28,232 nt of DNA, taken from Gloeopeniophorella convolvens. Lineage: Eukaryota; Basidiomycota; Agaricomycetes; Russulales. Positions 1-9,776 of the stretch are shown here, in pieces (position 1 is the stretch's first letter; every line of letters starts with the position of its first letter). A program made the position numbers and the translations under genes. Under the pieces are notes generated by a model, which saw only the letters and a list, made by a program, of their open reading frames with translations, searched no databases and was not told the DNA's origin. The DNA lies in contig WTXD01000146.1 in NCBI GenBank assembly GCA_022496205.1, positions 1 to 28,232 on the forward strand, written 5' to 3'.

Positions 1-138
1 GATCAGACAGGACGAGCGTGGAGGCGTACCCTGCTTACTACTGCGGTATAAAGCTTGCACCGGACTTGCAAAGATATCACTAACCCACAAGGTTGTCTCT
101 TCCCTGTCCATCGTGTCCTCTACAGACCCACTGCAGAA

Positions 139-1371
139 ATGGCACCTAACAAGCAAAGAGCTGCCGTGATAACTAGAGACGGTGTCGCCTTCAGCTCTGC
201 AGACGTTGCAAAGCCAGCTTCTGGTCAAATCCTGGTGAAGATTGTAGCTGCGGCACAGAATCCTAGTGACTGTAAGTGCAATCCTTTCCTTAGCGTCTTT
301 CAGAATTACAAAATGTATCGCTCAGGGAGAACCTCGGGTAGCTTGGTGAAGGAAGGGACCTACGGAGGCATCGTCGGATGTGACTTCGCAGGCACGGTTG
401 AGGAGATTGGACCTGGCGTCCCGGAGGGCGCGAGAGCCATTGGCGAGCGCGTGGCGGGCTTCATTTTTGGCTGTCAGTCATTCGCACTTCACGCGATGAC
501 ATGATCTGGCTGAACTATATAATCCAGCGATCTCTCCGAATGGTGCCTTCTCTGAATACGTTATAGCGAATGCGGAGTACGGCCTCGTACCCATCCCGGA
601 CGACTGGTCGTTCGAGGAGGCTGCACAGCTCGGGGCCACACCCTTCACTGCCCTGCAGGCTCTCCACGAAGGTCTCCGACTCCCCTCCCCATTAGAGCCC
701 CAGACTGGTCCGCAGCGCAACATCCTGATCTGGGGCGGTTCCTCCTCTATTGGACAGTACACTATCCAGTTCGCGAAGATCGGCGGCTTGCGCGTCATCA
801 CCACCGCCTCTGCCAGAAACTTTGACCTCGTCAAGGGACTGGGAGCAGATGAAGTGTACGACTACCACGATGCAGATGTCGTTCAAAAGATCCGCGCGGC
901 CACCGGCAACACACTTGACATCGCAGTAGATACGATTTCGGAGGGCCAGACGCCACAGCAGGTAACCGACTCGATTGGCCCACACGGGGGCAGCGTCGCC
1001 ATCGTCGTCCCGTACGAAAGCCCTCGTGCGGATGTGAAAGTTACATTCAGCGCGGTCCCTGATTTGTTGAAGCATGTGAGTAACTCTGCCTCGTGGTATG
1101 CGCCATCTCACGAGCCGTCACGCGCCATAGGAGCCGCACAACGCTTGGTTCGTCAACCTGTACAAGAAGATCCTTGCCACTGGAAAGATCAAGCCCAACC
1201 CAATTCTCTTTTGGCCAAACGGCATCGCCGGTGTGAAGGACGGCTTGCAGTTCATGCAGGATGGAAAGGTAACGTTCTGACTCCGGTCGTTCGATAGAGT
1301 GAAACTTACGACTTCCCCAGGTCAGCGCTCAGAAGATCACTTATCGTATTGCCGAAACACCTGCGCCCTGA
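139..1371 (+). CDS. Zinc-type alcohol dehydrogenase-like / enoyl reductase (MDR superfamily)
   Basis: I propose five exons: 139-271, 356-472, 528-1075, 1131-1268 and 1321-1371. The introns are GT...AG and all phases fit, giving 328 codons plus a stop. The N-terminal GroES-like fold is seen in AAAQNPSDW and VGCDFAGTVEEIG. The Rossmann NAD(P)H-binding part is seen in IWGGSSSIGQYTIQFAK followed by LGADEVYDYHD. The length suits the small fungal MDR reductases, such as toxD-like trans-enoyl reductases and quinone oxidoreductase relatives, which reduce C=C or C=O bonds in the cytosol using NADPH. I see no cysteine cluster typical of a structural zinc site. Intron 1 (272-355) is the least certain; it was chosen because it restores the NPSDW motif, which reading straight through does not. 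The substrate is unknown, and no neighbouring gene points to a biosynthetic cluster. This is the only clearly intact host enzyme gene in the window. Confidence 0.8.
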
Positions 1372-2159
1372 GTGCTCCTGAATATTCATATATGGTACTT
1401 TCTCAATTTGTGGTTCGTAAAGCGCATGGAAATGCTATACTGTACATACGATTTCTTCATGGTGGCGTCAACGCGGCTACGGAGCAAGAACAAGCGAGAA
1501 TTTTCGAAAGATCGGCATTGCAGAGGAAGGTACAGGAATGATGAAAAGGATTCTCTGCCAGCCATATGCCCTTGGAACGTCGCTGATCCTATATATATGA
1601 GTCTACGAATCTCGCTGAGACGCTGACCTACGACGTTGCGATGATGAGTCCGACCCTGACAAACCCCTTCCGATCCCTTCCAGACATCCATTCGCGCCGC
1701 TTTAACCAACGCGATGACTTCATACCGTCTTTGTGGCTGCATTGGTTGCATTCGCTTAGGGGAGCGCCGTAACATCATCTGTTTAGCGTGAGCGGGAATT
1801 GCGCGCATACGGTGACGTCCGCAGCGTTGACTGTTTGCCAACGATGGCTCGGTTGGACGATCTCCCTGGAATTTTCCATTGAGTGGGAAAAAAACGCATA
1901 TGGGCGGTGTAATAACTCCCAGCTGTGTTGAGGGAAGGGCGCGTCGATCGTAGCCGACGGTGTTTATGCAGCCTGTGCGGTACTAAGCACAGCGTCTACA
2001 GGAAATGGGGGCATATTGTATCTCCTTTGTCTTCCGCTGCGAGTAGTTCTGCATGCTTATACTCGCATTATGGTTGGAAACGCGATTCTTTGTCCTGTAC
2101 TAGAGGGTCAGGACAAGGGTATTCATTTAGCGCATCGCGGCGGAAGACGCGCTGAGGTC
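1372..2159. other. Intergenic stretch, no gene recognised
   Basis: Short open frames occur on both strands, but none has a recognisable motif, a consistent exon structure or a signal peptide. It probably holds the 3' end of the dehydrogenase transcript and spacer DNA. Confidence 0.5.
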
Positions 2160-2817
2160 ACGGGACCTCAATTTGCGGTCAGGTGGATACAACGTGACTC
2201 GCACTCAGGCTGGCGCCGTGACGAACATCACCTTCTCCAACTTCTCGATCATCATCCCATAGTAGTCCGACGCCCACACGTCTTGGATACAGTATCCCGT
2301 CTGGACAGGTGGACGTTCTATCCCGTCTCAGGGCGCTTCGCGGTTCTGGGAAGCGCTTGGTAAGTCTGTGTTCTTCTCTGTTGCGTCTTCTTCTCCTTTG
2401 CAGTGCCCTTGTATTTTGAGGTCGCGCGAGGAAATATCCCCCAATGGTCCATCTCGATGCGTGCTTGTGGGTATCCAAGACGTCTTTGCCGCTAGTGCTG
2501 TTTTCTTCGACCCTGATTCCGGGGCTTCGACACGTCCCAACCGCCCTCATGTCCGACGCACCATTGCCCAATATGGCCCCACCACGAATGGCCTGCAACC
2601 GCTGTATCTCCCCAGGTCTGTTGGCTTGCCACAAGTTGCTGATACCAGCCCTGGCCTTTATAAGGAGCGTTGGATACGAGTTACGTCCACCGTACTCCCT
2701 CCGACGTCCCTCACTAACGGGACTCCTCTCACCTAATCTCACGAGACCTTGACCTGCGAACTCCTTGTCATACCTCCATCGTATCCTCCATACTAGAACA
2801 TCGTCAAATCCATTACT
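2160..2817. other. Unassigned stretch with gene-like hints
   Basis: A plus-strand intron-like segment (2360-2403) has a GTAAGT donor, a pyrimidine-rich tract and TTTGCAG, so transcription from the plus strand is plausible. Just upstream, a plus-strand reading contains GAVTNITFSNFSI, resembling right-handed beta-helix enzymes, but two adjacent stops follow at about 2260. The minus strand over the same bases also gives a protein-like reading that ends near 2209. No coherent gene could be built on either strand. It may be an eroded gene or 5' untranslated exons of the gene starting at 2818. Confidence 0.3.
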
Positions 2818-3600
2818 ATGTCTATCCAACCCACATGTCGCTCTCCCTGTGGATACGTGTGTGCTCGCCGCCCGCCCCCACTCACATTGCCGCAGCCTGT
2901 CTCGAACGCATATACTGTCATCATTGATATTCCGGAGGACACCGGCATACGGGTCACCACGATGCCGATGATGCAGGTCATCAATATCAGTCCTGGTGGG
3001 TCTTCGCACACATACTCGTACACAAATACGCCAGCAAGGTCTGCACGCCCTCTCCCTGCGCCGTCGCCACAAGTACAACGAATTCAGTCACCAAGGGAGA
3101 GCACACACTCTCCATACTACTCGCCACGAGATACATCCAGATCTTATGCTACCCCTACCCTTTCCCCGCGCCTCCCCACGAGCCCGCCGCCGCAGGCAGG
3201 CCAGTACGCTCAAGGCCTGGGACTTGATCTTCATCACGGCGTGCCCTCGCCGCGGGCATCTCATACTCCACTTCCCCAGTCTCCTCCGCACTCCCCTTCC
3301 TACTACTCTACACAGTACACCGGAGCACCCAGACTGTACCATGGGCCTTCAACGTCATTCCCGCGCCCTCCCGCGAGCCCACTGCCGCAAGCGAGTCCGC
3401 GCACTCAAGGTCTACGACCCGATCCGCACCCTAACTACTACTCTACGCCTCGGAGCAACTACACCGCGAGTCGGTCGAATGAAGGGCAGGTTGGTCCTGG
3501 GGTCATTCGGGCGGCTTCTCCCGAAACGCGGAAGCGATATCTGAACGCGACCTGGGGGATCACGCCGGACCTCTTGCCGCAGTTGGGCCTTTCTGAATAA
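2818..3600 (+). CDS. Pro/Ser/Tyr-rich low-complexity protein of unknown function
   Basis: A single uninterrupted frame of 260 codons starts at ATG 2818. The first 70 residues are mixed in composition (YTVIIDIPEDTGIRVTTMP). From about residue 75 to 215 the protein is rich in P, S, Y, T and R. It holds two degenerate copies of a unit of about 60 residues, each with a (S/F)PR.P.SP.PQA core followed by QGL and a D..H element, near residues 113-138 and 180-207. The C-terminus (PETRKRYLNATWGITPDLL) is more ordered. I see no signal peptide, membrane segment or catalytic motif. Such proteins are usually intrinsically disordered. I do not recognise the family. Upstream exons are possible because a spliceable intron sits at 2360-2403. 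Length and repeat pattern favour a real gene, but this is not proven. Confidence 0.45.
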   Translation: MSIQPTCRSPCGYVCARRPPPLTLPQPVSNAYTVIIDIPEDTGIRVTTMPMMQVINISPGGSSHTYSYTNTPARSARPLPAPSPQVQRIQSPRESTHSPYYSPRDTSRSYATPTLSPRLPTSPPPQAGQYAQGLGLDLHHGVPSPRASHTPLPQSPPHSPSYYSTQYTGAPRLYHGPSTSFPRPPASPLPQASPRTQGLRPDPHPNYYSTPRSNYTASRSNEGQVGPGVIRAASPETRKRYLNATWGITPDLLPQLGLSE

Positions 3601-4090
3601 GGTACTGCACAGTTCGGAATGCTCCGTGATGAGCTGTTTATTGCACTGCAAGTGATGCAGATGCGAGTCTGGAGAGACCTCTGGTATGTCATCGTTTATG
3701 TCTGACGTTATAAGCATTCTGCCCAGCCTGTCCGTATCACGGTATTAAGTACGAATATAATTTGTCTGCTTTCACCTACACCGTTGGTCCAAGTATACGC
3801 TGCTGGTCCAAACCACAGTGGCACGAGAAGCTGAAGCGCTGAAGTCGCGACCAGGTGCCACCAGGCGCAAAATGAGAAAGCCCAATCTATCAACTAGTAA
3901 CTGCTACGTACTTCATCGATGAGTCCTCCGTTCAACTCAACGAATCGTGCCCGGATGCCATCTCATCGTCTTCCGTACGTGATGATTCCTCGAATCCATC
4001 TTGAGCGGCGATCACCGCGCGAGGGCAACTGCCTTCCACAGAATTCGGGTTCAAGTTGCCAAAGGTTGGAGTGGCGTCACTTTGCGCAGA
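3601..4090. other. Convergent intergenic region
   Basis: This lies between the plus-strand gene ending at 3600 and the minus-strand gene ending at 4091. No motif-bearing frame is seen. It probably contains both 3' untranslated regions. Confidence 0.5.
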
Positions 4091-4938
4091 TCAAATAAGT
4101 GGGAGGCCTCTATATACGGCTGGATCAGGTCGTGGCTCAGGACTGGGGCCAACGAAAAAGGGTAACTCTGCGGGCATAGGCGGGAACGTTCTTGAATCTG
4201 ATGGGTTCTATAGATGACGCGTTAGAATTGGCCGAAAGCGTAAAAAGAAACGAGCACGCACGTAATAGCGAGGAGGTGGCGTTACCTGGTAGGGCGGCGG
4301 ATCGATATCGTGAGGGGCTACTTCCACCATTGCGGGTGATGGAACAAGTTCAGCAGTAGATGAATGTTCAATCGAAGAGGGAAGCGCGAATTGAGGTGCT
4401 CCCCGTACACGAAGGTGCCGACGTCTAAGATACGCCGCCAAAAGTGCCAGGATGAGAAGAACGAATGTGCCAACGACACCACCGACTATGGGTCCAGTAC
4501 GGCTTGGATGTAAGGAGTCCCGCGGACTCTGTTGTGGCGGAAGATTCGGTGCAGCAGTAGCGCCGCTAGTTGGCGGATCGGTGTCTGATGTTGTCGAGGT
4601 CGAAGAAAGGATCACCGTCACAGTCGTAGGTTGAGAACTAGAGCTGGCATGCACTATAGGACCGAATGCAGACCATGCCCAGGGTACTGTCGGATCTGGA
4701 GAAGGTGTGACTGAAGGTGACGCAAGGAGCTCGGGAATGGGATCATTTGATGTCTGCGTGGGGGCGGACGGCGTTTGAACAATCGGACTGGCCTCATTGC
4801 TGGTTACAGTGCTGGCCGCTGGCGTTGGGTGAACAGTTGAAGTTTGGGCTGTATTTCCAGGCGATAAAATGGGCAGGACTGAGTGCGTGGCAACACTTAT
4901 GATACTCCTTGGCGAGGCTGAAGTGGGTATACAATTTC
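4091..4938 (-). CDS. Ser/Thr-rich single-pass membrane protein, 3' exons
   Basis: Two terminal exons are visible on the minus strand: 4938-4286 and 4207-4091. They are joined by a GTAACG...CTATAG intron (4208-4285). The order is a long Ser/Thr/Pro-rich extracellular-type stalk, one membrane segment (GPIVGGVVGTFVLLILALL, 4430-4500) followed at once by a basic stop-transfer run (LRRRHLRVR), and a cytoplasmic tail rich in P and Y with PPPYQ at the exon junction. This layout is common in basidiomycete surface or wall-sensor-like proteins; the family has no known function. The exon at 4938 follows an acceptor-like TTACCAG, so one or more 5' exons with a signal peptide should lie further right (4985-5500). 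I could not fix them: one candidate exon carries a hydrophobic LLLIIGL stretch near 5040. Earlier in-frame starts cannot be excluded. Confidence 0.6.
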
Positions 4939-5640
4939 CTGGTAAACCGGGGGCATCATACGTGTACCATTAATGGGACGGAGGCAAAACAGAGACTGGG
5001 AACACACCGCACTGGGCCCTAGCCCCATGTGAGGGGAGGCCTATGATTAGTAGGAGCGGGGTGGTCCCAGCAGAACTAGCACGGGGCGTGTCCGAAAGTT
5101 CACCCATTCCCAAACGAGTAATGGCGCAGAGGTAGGAGGAGCAGAGAAACCGATACAGTACACATATCTACCTTCAGGCATAAGTACAGGCAATGGTGCA
5201 GCTACGCCGACGCTGCGATCCAATCAACTTGGTCACCGTTCTTGGGCCGGTATCTCGTAACAAAGAAGACATGGTGTGTGTCGAACATTGATGTAGTTGC
5301 GGTCTGACTCAAGAGGGTGCGCCTAAAAATTTTAAAGCCATCATCTGGACTGAAGTCCGGACAAGGACGAAACCTGAGGCCTTCTGAACAGATCATGAAC
5401 GGAGATATAACCATCGCCTGCTGTGCTCATGAGCAAACCGGAAATTTGTTTAGAAAGAGAGAGAGGATTAAGCCACGAAGGTCGAGGGCAGTGGTCGTGG
5501 CGATGGCGTGGCGTTCGGGTGGCGTTTGCAAGCACAGCTAATTATGTAAGTAAACCCGGTACTCTGGCTCGAGGGAGTCTGGCTGCGCTGCGGCACCTTC
5601 GGTCGACTTGAGTCACTTACCAGGCTTGGCCTTGAGACTT
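4939..5640. other. Probable 5' part of the minus-strand membrane protein gene; exons unresolved
   Basis: Several short minus-strand readings look protein-like, for example a frame from 5414 to 5202 containing FFVTRYRPKNGDQVDW. No set of donors and acceptors links them in phase to the exon at 4938. I list the stretch as unresolved rather than empty. Confidence 0.3.
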
Positions 5641-5649
5641 TTACTATTA

Positions 5650-6255
5650 TCTCTGTGTTTGTATACCACAGCAATTGATGCTACACTAAGACACAGTTGT
5701 CGGGTATCTACGACAATTACGGGTCGGGGGTGCGGTTACAATCTAGGCATGTACACATGAATGATCATGAGCGTTATGCCAGGAAAGGATTCCAGCCGGG
5801 GGAACATGCAGCAGCGGGTAAGTAGCTTCAAGTATGGACACGAGCATCGCAGCTCCACCTTCTGCGATTCCAGAAAGGTTTGCGAGTAATCTTGGTCAAT
5901 AGGTCGGAGGTGGGTGGCGTGCGTGTGCTGTTTCAAAAAGCGGGCATTCGCAAATGACATGTTCTGGTGTTTGCAATGGGGGAGGGTTTGATGGTGAGCC
6001 ACACACGCAAGACGTGGGGCGGCCTGGTGAGGGAAAGAAGCGGGCGGTGTAGGAACCTGTAGGCTGTGAATTCGAACACATGCCAGCCAGTGAGGAGACG
6101 AATGAAGGTGCAAAACACAGACCGGGAGCTTTGCGCTGCCGCGTTGCTTCAATGGCCGGAGCCATCTTGCCATTTGGGGGGTTGGACAGGCCTGGGTAGG
6201 CTTGGCATCGGCGGTTTGATGCGTGCCAGCGTTGTTGCCATCTTGCCACGTGGTG
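5650..6255 (-). mobile_element. LINE (non-LTR retrotransposon) 3' end fragment
   Basis: On the minus strand this matches, piece by piece, the LINE at 19,100-19,718. Shared parts are the WQ(Q/D).WH...R..QAY.GL.NPPNGK region, the GSYTARFFP..GRPT segment, the H.ICECP cysteine-histidine module, and the 3' untranslated region with its GTCTTAGTGTAGCATCA stretch near 5680. Boundaries are approximate and set where similarity stops. The frame is broken by several indels and stops. The 3' end has no long A-run, only an A-rich remnant near 5645. At the truncated 5' side a short perfect hairpin (6263-6270 with 6274-6281) abuts the copia fragment. It is a dead, 5'-truncated copy, older-looking than the one at 17.7-19.7 kb. 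Confidence 0.8.
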
Positions 6256-6339
6256 ATGCAGATGGCTGCTAGAAGCAGCCAGCAGCCTTGAGACAAGTCG
6301 CGCATCGCGCATCGCTGGCCTCGGCCGATCAGGCCGGCG

Positions 6340-6705
6340 CCCCGCTTTATTCCCGCACCACAATTCCTCGACAACCCGGGCAACGCGCACTACATGGCAG
6401 CAGTGCGCATCATGAGGTACTTGCTCAGCACGAAGTTCCTCGCGCTGACGTATTGAGCATGCCAGCATGGCCTCGTCGGCTTCACCGACGCCGACGGCGC
6501 AATCCAGTATGAGTCACCGCCGCACCATAGCAGGCTACGCCTACCTCATCGACGACAGCACCATCTCTTGGAGCTCACGCGAGCAAGAGCTCATCACACT
6601 CCCAACCGCAGAGGCTGAGTACATCACTATGACGCACTTGCTGGCCGTGGAAGGGAGTATGCTGGAGGGAAAGGCTACCCATTGGCTCGTACAATATTGG
6701 TGACC
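6340..6705 (+). pseudogene. Ty1/copia pol fragment (RNase H region)
   Basis: Plus-strand readings in two or three frames give the end of a copia polyprotein: PQFLDNPGNAHYMAA with MRYLLSTKFLALTY, then HGLVGFTDAD (first RNase H aspartate), then AGYAYLIDDSTISWSSREQ and AEAEYITMTH. This order is diagnostic of the copia RNase H domain. An in-frame stop follows LALTY, and a frameshift separates FTDAD from GYAYLID. The RT, integrase and gag parts are missing, and no LTR is seen on either side. It lies directly beside the inverted LINE fragment, so the region is a nest of truncated elements. Confidence 0.8.
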
Positions 6706-6710
6706 GGCGA

Positions 6711-7065
6711 CTAGTCACTCTTCTTGGACGTGCTTGCCACCCGCGGGCCAAAAGCATCTCGAGGAGACCCGCGGCGGAACGCTTCTCGGTCCCGTTCACG
6801 ATCAGCGTGCGAATAGACATACGCTGGTAGCCGAATGTTCCTGTCTGAACACAGGGGCGAAATATCCGATGTTCGCTCGAGCCCACTGATCGAAGTAATG
6901 AAAGCGGCTACTATGTAATGTATGACGGAAGAAACAATCACATCTCATATTGCATGACTGTTGGTACAATGTTGCACGGTGACCATAACGCTTTAAAACA
7001 TCCAGGATTATGAATGATATGAGGCTGCGTGTGCGGAAACAGGGGTCCGGAAGCTCAAACGGGGC
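6711..7065. other. Spacer, nothing recognised
   Basis: There is no coding motif and no further copia or LINE similarity that I can see. It could contain the untranslated 3' side of the weak minus-strand gene at 7066-7379. Confidence 0.4.
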
Positions 7066-7379
7066 TCAGATGGTGCTCGCTGCAATTCGGGCGTGAGCAT
7101 TCAGCGTGACGGTCAGACGTTTGACGAGAAGTATGACTGACCTCGTGATGCGGGCGCATTCGCCAATCGGTCTGCATTGTCTGCATCCTTGATGTTCCAT
7201 TGTGTGGGCAGACCCGGGACGTGGAGGTAGTGAGGGCTGCGTGGTATCGTGGTCCGCGAACACTGCGATGCAGGCGAACTAGAGCACGAAATCGAGGTCG
7301 GTGATTGCGTATACGGCGACTCGTCGGAGGTAGTGCTGCGGCGCGACGGGATGGAGAGTGGGTGGAGATATTGGGTCAT
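7066..7379 (-). CDS. Small hypothetical protein, possibly truncated
   Basis: This is a tentative two-exon minus-strand gene: exon 7379-7142, intron 7141-7080 (GTCAGT...TTGCAG, 62 nt), exon 7079-7066. The ATG at 7379 lies 10 nt after an acceptor-like CTGCAG, so a 5' untranslated intron is possible. The product would be 83 residues, Ser/Thr-rich at the start and ending with LPTQWNIKDADNADRLANAP. The last segment is more ordered, but I do not recognise it. The abrupt stop after the second exon, next to a transposon graveyard, suggests a truncated gene. Evidence is limited to the splice sites and the amino-acid texture. Confidence 0.25.
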
Positions 7380-9080
7380 TGCGATGTTACTGCAGACACA
7401 GAAACGCGATGGTTCGATGGTGGGGAGCAGAAGCGTGATGTGTGTGCGGGTCAGGAGGTGTGGTAGGTGATGGGATGGTTGCCAGGCTAGTCGTCGCCTT
7501 CCGCCTTTTGTACTTCGCGGGACCCCTGAAGTAGTGGTTGCAATGGATCAAGGCGGTGCAGCGACCCCAGATCCACGGCCCCACTCAGCCACGAGAGAAT
7601 CGCTTGACCGCGCCACGATGAAGGAAAGCGGAAAAAGAAGGTGCTGTCGAAGCGTTGCACAGTGTGTGCTCGCAGAGGCCCCGTCCGTCGGCGCCAACAA
7701 GCACATACGTCGAATAAGTTGGTATGGCCGATGCACGGGGGGCGGTGCATGGCCACGCTGAAGCGCGTTGGTCTCAGGAACAACTTGCCGGCGGGAATCA
7801 ATGAGGATCAATGTCACCAGCGTGACAGATGCGTACCGCATGTCCCGCATTCATACACGTCCAACTGCTCAAGAAGGCTTCAACTAGGTTTAGCCTGTAG
7901 GTCAAGTCGCAGGGCGGTGCTGGCGAAGCGTAGGCCGTTGGGCACCAGAACAAGAAGGCACGTCAGGCCAGCGGCAGCCACGGCACAGCTATTGACCTCC
8001 CCAAAGGCTCTAGCAGTTCGTCGACCCATGTCACAGGGAGAACTGAGGTGGAGGTGCTTGGCCGAAGGGATGATGCTGGCGCTGGCGACGATTTGGCTGC
8101 GCCGGTTGGCGGTTGTCGATGTCCCGGCCCCGGCAACTGCCGGCAACTGCACAAGCGGTTCACGGCATGCAGGCTGTCCCAAAGAATGACGCAATCAAAA
8201 AATGACAGATGAGCGCCTAACTGTCCATGTCTGACAGATCCTGCCCTCCGTGATCTGTCACGCATGTCACACGGTCCAGACCACTCCTCCCGCCCTCAAC
8301 CGAAAGTAGATGCTACGTCTGCCTCCCGCCCTTCCTTTTCCGATACATACCTCATTTGTTTTAATGGCTGCAGATCCCTCATTAACCACGACACACTTAT
8401 GGTAATATGTCTTCTTGAATACAACAAACAGGTCTCCTGATATGGCGAAACTCAACCACACGTGCCACGCTAGCCAACATGCAAATCCATCCGGAGGCAG
8501 TTGCTCTCACAAGTCAGTAGCACCTGTTATACCTTCTGTGAGAGCTAGCACGCTAACATGTCTGTTTCAGAGCAACCGGTGTTCTCGGAGACACGAAACG
8601 TACGCAAATCGATGTAACGAACGTTGCAGTGTACTCTTGGCCAACCGTTCTTGCACCTCATACTGCCGGAAAATGCAGGCGTCCCACATCCTGCGTGCGT
8701 TCTCCATACTATCCGCCATGCAATGGTTGACTTCTGGACAGCATGCCACCGTCGTCGCGTTTCACGCTTACAGTCAGCGCTCCTTTTTTTTTGTGACTCT
8801 TGGCAACGTTGGCCCGCCTCGCGCGTGCTGGCCCTCAGGGGACTCGCAACCAACTTCACTCGCTGCCCACAGCCCCCCATAGCTGCGGACCAGACAAACG
8901 TGGTGCGGTTTTGCTCGCCCCCTTTCGCTGTACCCGTTGCTGACTCCCCACACCCAGAAAATGCCAAAACGCTTCCACCTGGATGCAAGTGATTCCGGAT
9001 CCAGTCGGACGAGTGCGACAAATCACTTGGATCATCAACCCTCACCAAGTGAACAACCTCCCGGTGGATGGGACATGCGC
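7380..9080. other. Long unassigned region left of the chromovirus
   Basis: Many overlapping open frames occur on both strands because stops are rare here, but none carries a family motif, signal peptide or coherent exon chain. There is a short direct repeat (CCGGCAACTG twice, 8129-8150) and a T9 run near 8786. I find no matching half of the LINE that continues on the right of the chromovirus. Confidence 0.4.
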
Positions 9081-9158
9081 TGTCACGAACACTAAGGCCT
9101 CAAGGAGGTCGAACTGCTCAGAACACTAGAGCAAATCCAGCCCTACCAGTAAATACCC

Positions 9159-9185
9159 TACGCGTCGCTCACAATGCGACGCGTA
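9159..9185. promoter_or_regulatory. U3 hairpin with two ACGCGT (MCB-like) motifs
   Basis: A perfect 10-bp inverted repeat (9159-9168 and 9176-9185, 7-nt loop) carries one ACGCGT hexamer in each arm. ACGCGT is the core of the MluI cell-cycle box bound by MBF (Mbp1/Swi6) in yeasts. It is repeated in the 3' LTR at 17091-17117. A regulatory role is inferred. Confidence 0.4.
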
Positions 9186-9530
9186 CCACTCACATTGCGA
9201 CTACAAGTCGAAATGCATCACGTGACCCTTCACCCCCATTCCTCGCCCTACTCCCTAATGGCCAATTAACCCTGGAATACCCCCAAGATCCCGGACTAGG
9301 GATCTCTCAGAATGGCCATATTACCCGTCCCAAAGTAACCAGAACCTTGATCAAGGTGAAACACTTCATGCGTCCTCTTTGGGACTCTGATCATCAAGAA
9401 CTCCATGGGGCCTCAAGCCCCACTCTGCGATGGAATCTAAGAAGTGTATCAGAAAGGAGAGGTTATGGGGAATCCCCTCTGGAATCCCCATCAGTAATTA
9501 GACCAGATTCGTCTGGGGGGTCTCCAGTAG

Positions 9531-9538
9531 TATATAAG
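9531..9538 (+). promoter_or_regulatory. TATA box of the 5' LTR
   Basis: TATATAAG sits 35 nt upstream of the decamer that pairs with the primer-binding site. An 8-bp inverted repeat (9516-9523 with 9537-9544) encloses it. The same sequence is kept in the 3' LTR. Confidence 0.7.
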
Positions 9539-9737
9539 ACCCCCATGTATCGCCCAGTGGTCCTCAGACTGTCCATCTGTGGCACTCTCATCTGTACCTA
9601 GCACTGCAATAGCACTGTTAGTGTGTTCCCCCTCGTATCTGCAATACTCGCAGCTCATCTTCTGTTCCCCCCTTGTGACGCTCTCCAAACCCTCTGCTAT
9701 CCTCTCTGCGCGCACCCCGCGAGTGAGTCCTGACATT

Positions 9738-9747
9738 TGGACAGTCT
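9738..9747 (+). other. Primer-binding site, probable self-priming type
   Basis: TGGACAGTCT starts two bases after the 5' LTR. It is the exact reverse complement of 9566-9575 in the LTR, the segment expected at the 5' end of the element's RNA. That is the arrangement of Tf1-like elements, which prime reverse transcription with their own RNA 5' end. A tRNA primer ending in CCA cannot be excluded because the site begins with TGG. Confidence 0.6.
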
Positions 9748-9776
9748 CTTACACCCTCTGATCAGCTGCGACCCCA

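Larger units (their letters stand above)
9081..9735 (+). repeat. 5' LTR of the chromovirus
   Basis: It is 655 bp with TGTCA...TGACA ends. It holds a TATA box at 9531, the predicted RNA start near 9566, and U5 ending just before the primer-binding site. It differs from the 3' LTR by only three substitutions up to about 9628, then by many substitutions and small indels. Confidence 0.95.

Noticed and set aside
2209..2320. A minus-strand reading ending YYGMMIEKLEKVMFVTAPA that looks like a real C-terminus
   Set aside because: I could not link it to any upstream exon in phase, and the plus strand over the same bases is equally protein-like. Kept only as an unassigned stretch.
2179..3078. A 299-codon minus-strand frame
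   Set aside because: It is extremely Arg-rich and overlaps the plus-strand Pro/Ser-rich gene, the usual shadow of such a gene. It has no motif or intron structure.
7641..8189. A 182-codon plus-strand frame and its minus-strand overlaps
   Set aside because: It is Arg/Cys-rich with no domain. Overlapping frames on the other strand are just as long, which fits a stop-poor non-coding stretch.
9076..9080. Possible target-site duplication of the chromovirus
   Set aside because: TGCGC on the left and GCAGC on the right do not match at 4, 5 or 6 bp.
8940..9080. Left flank of the chromovirus as the missing half of the LINE
   Set aside because: No RT motif or similarity to LINE ORF2 is seen in any frame on either strand.
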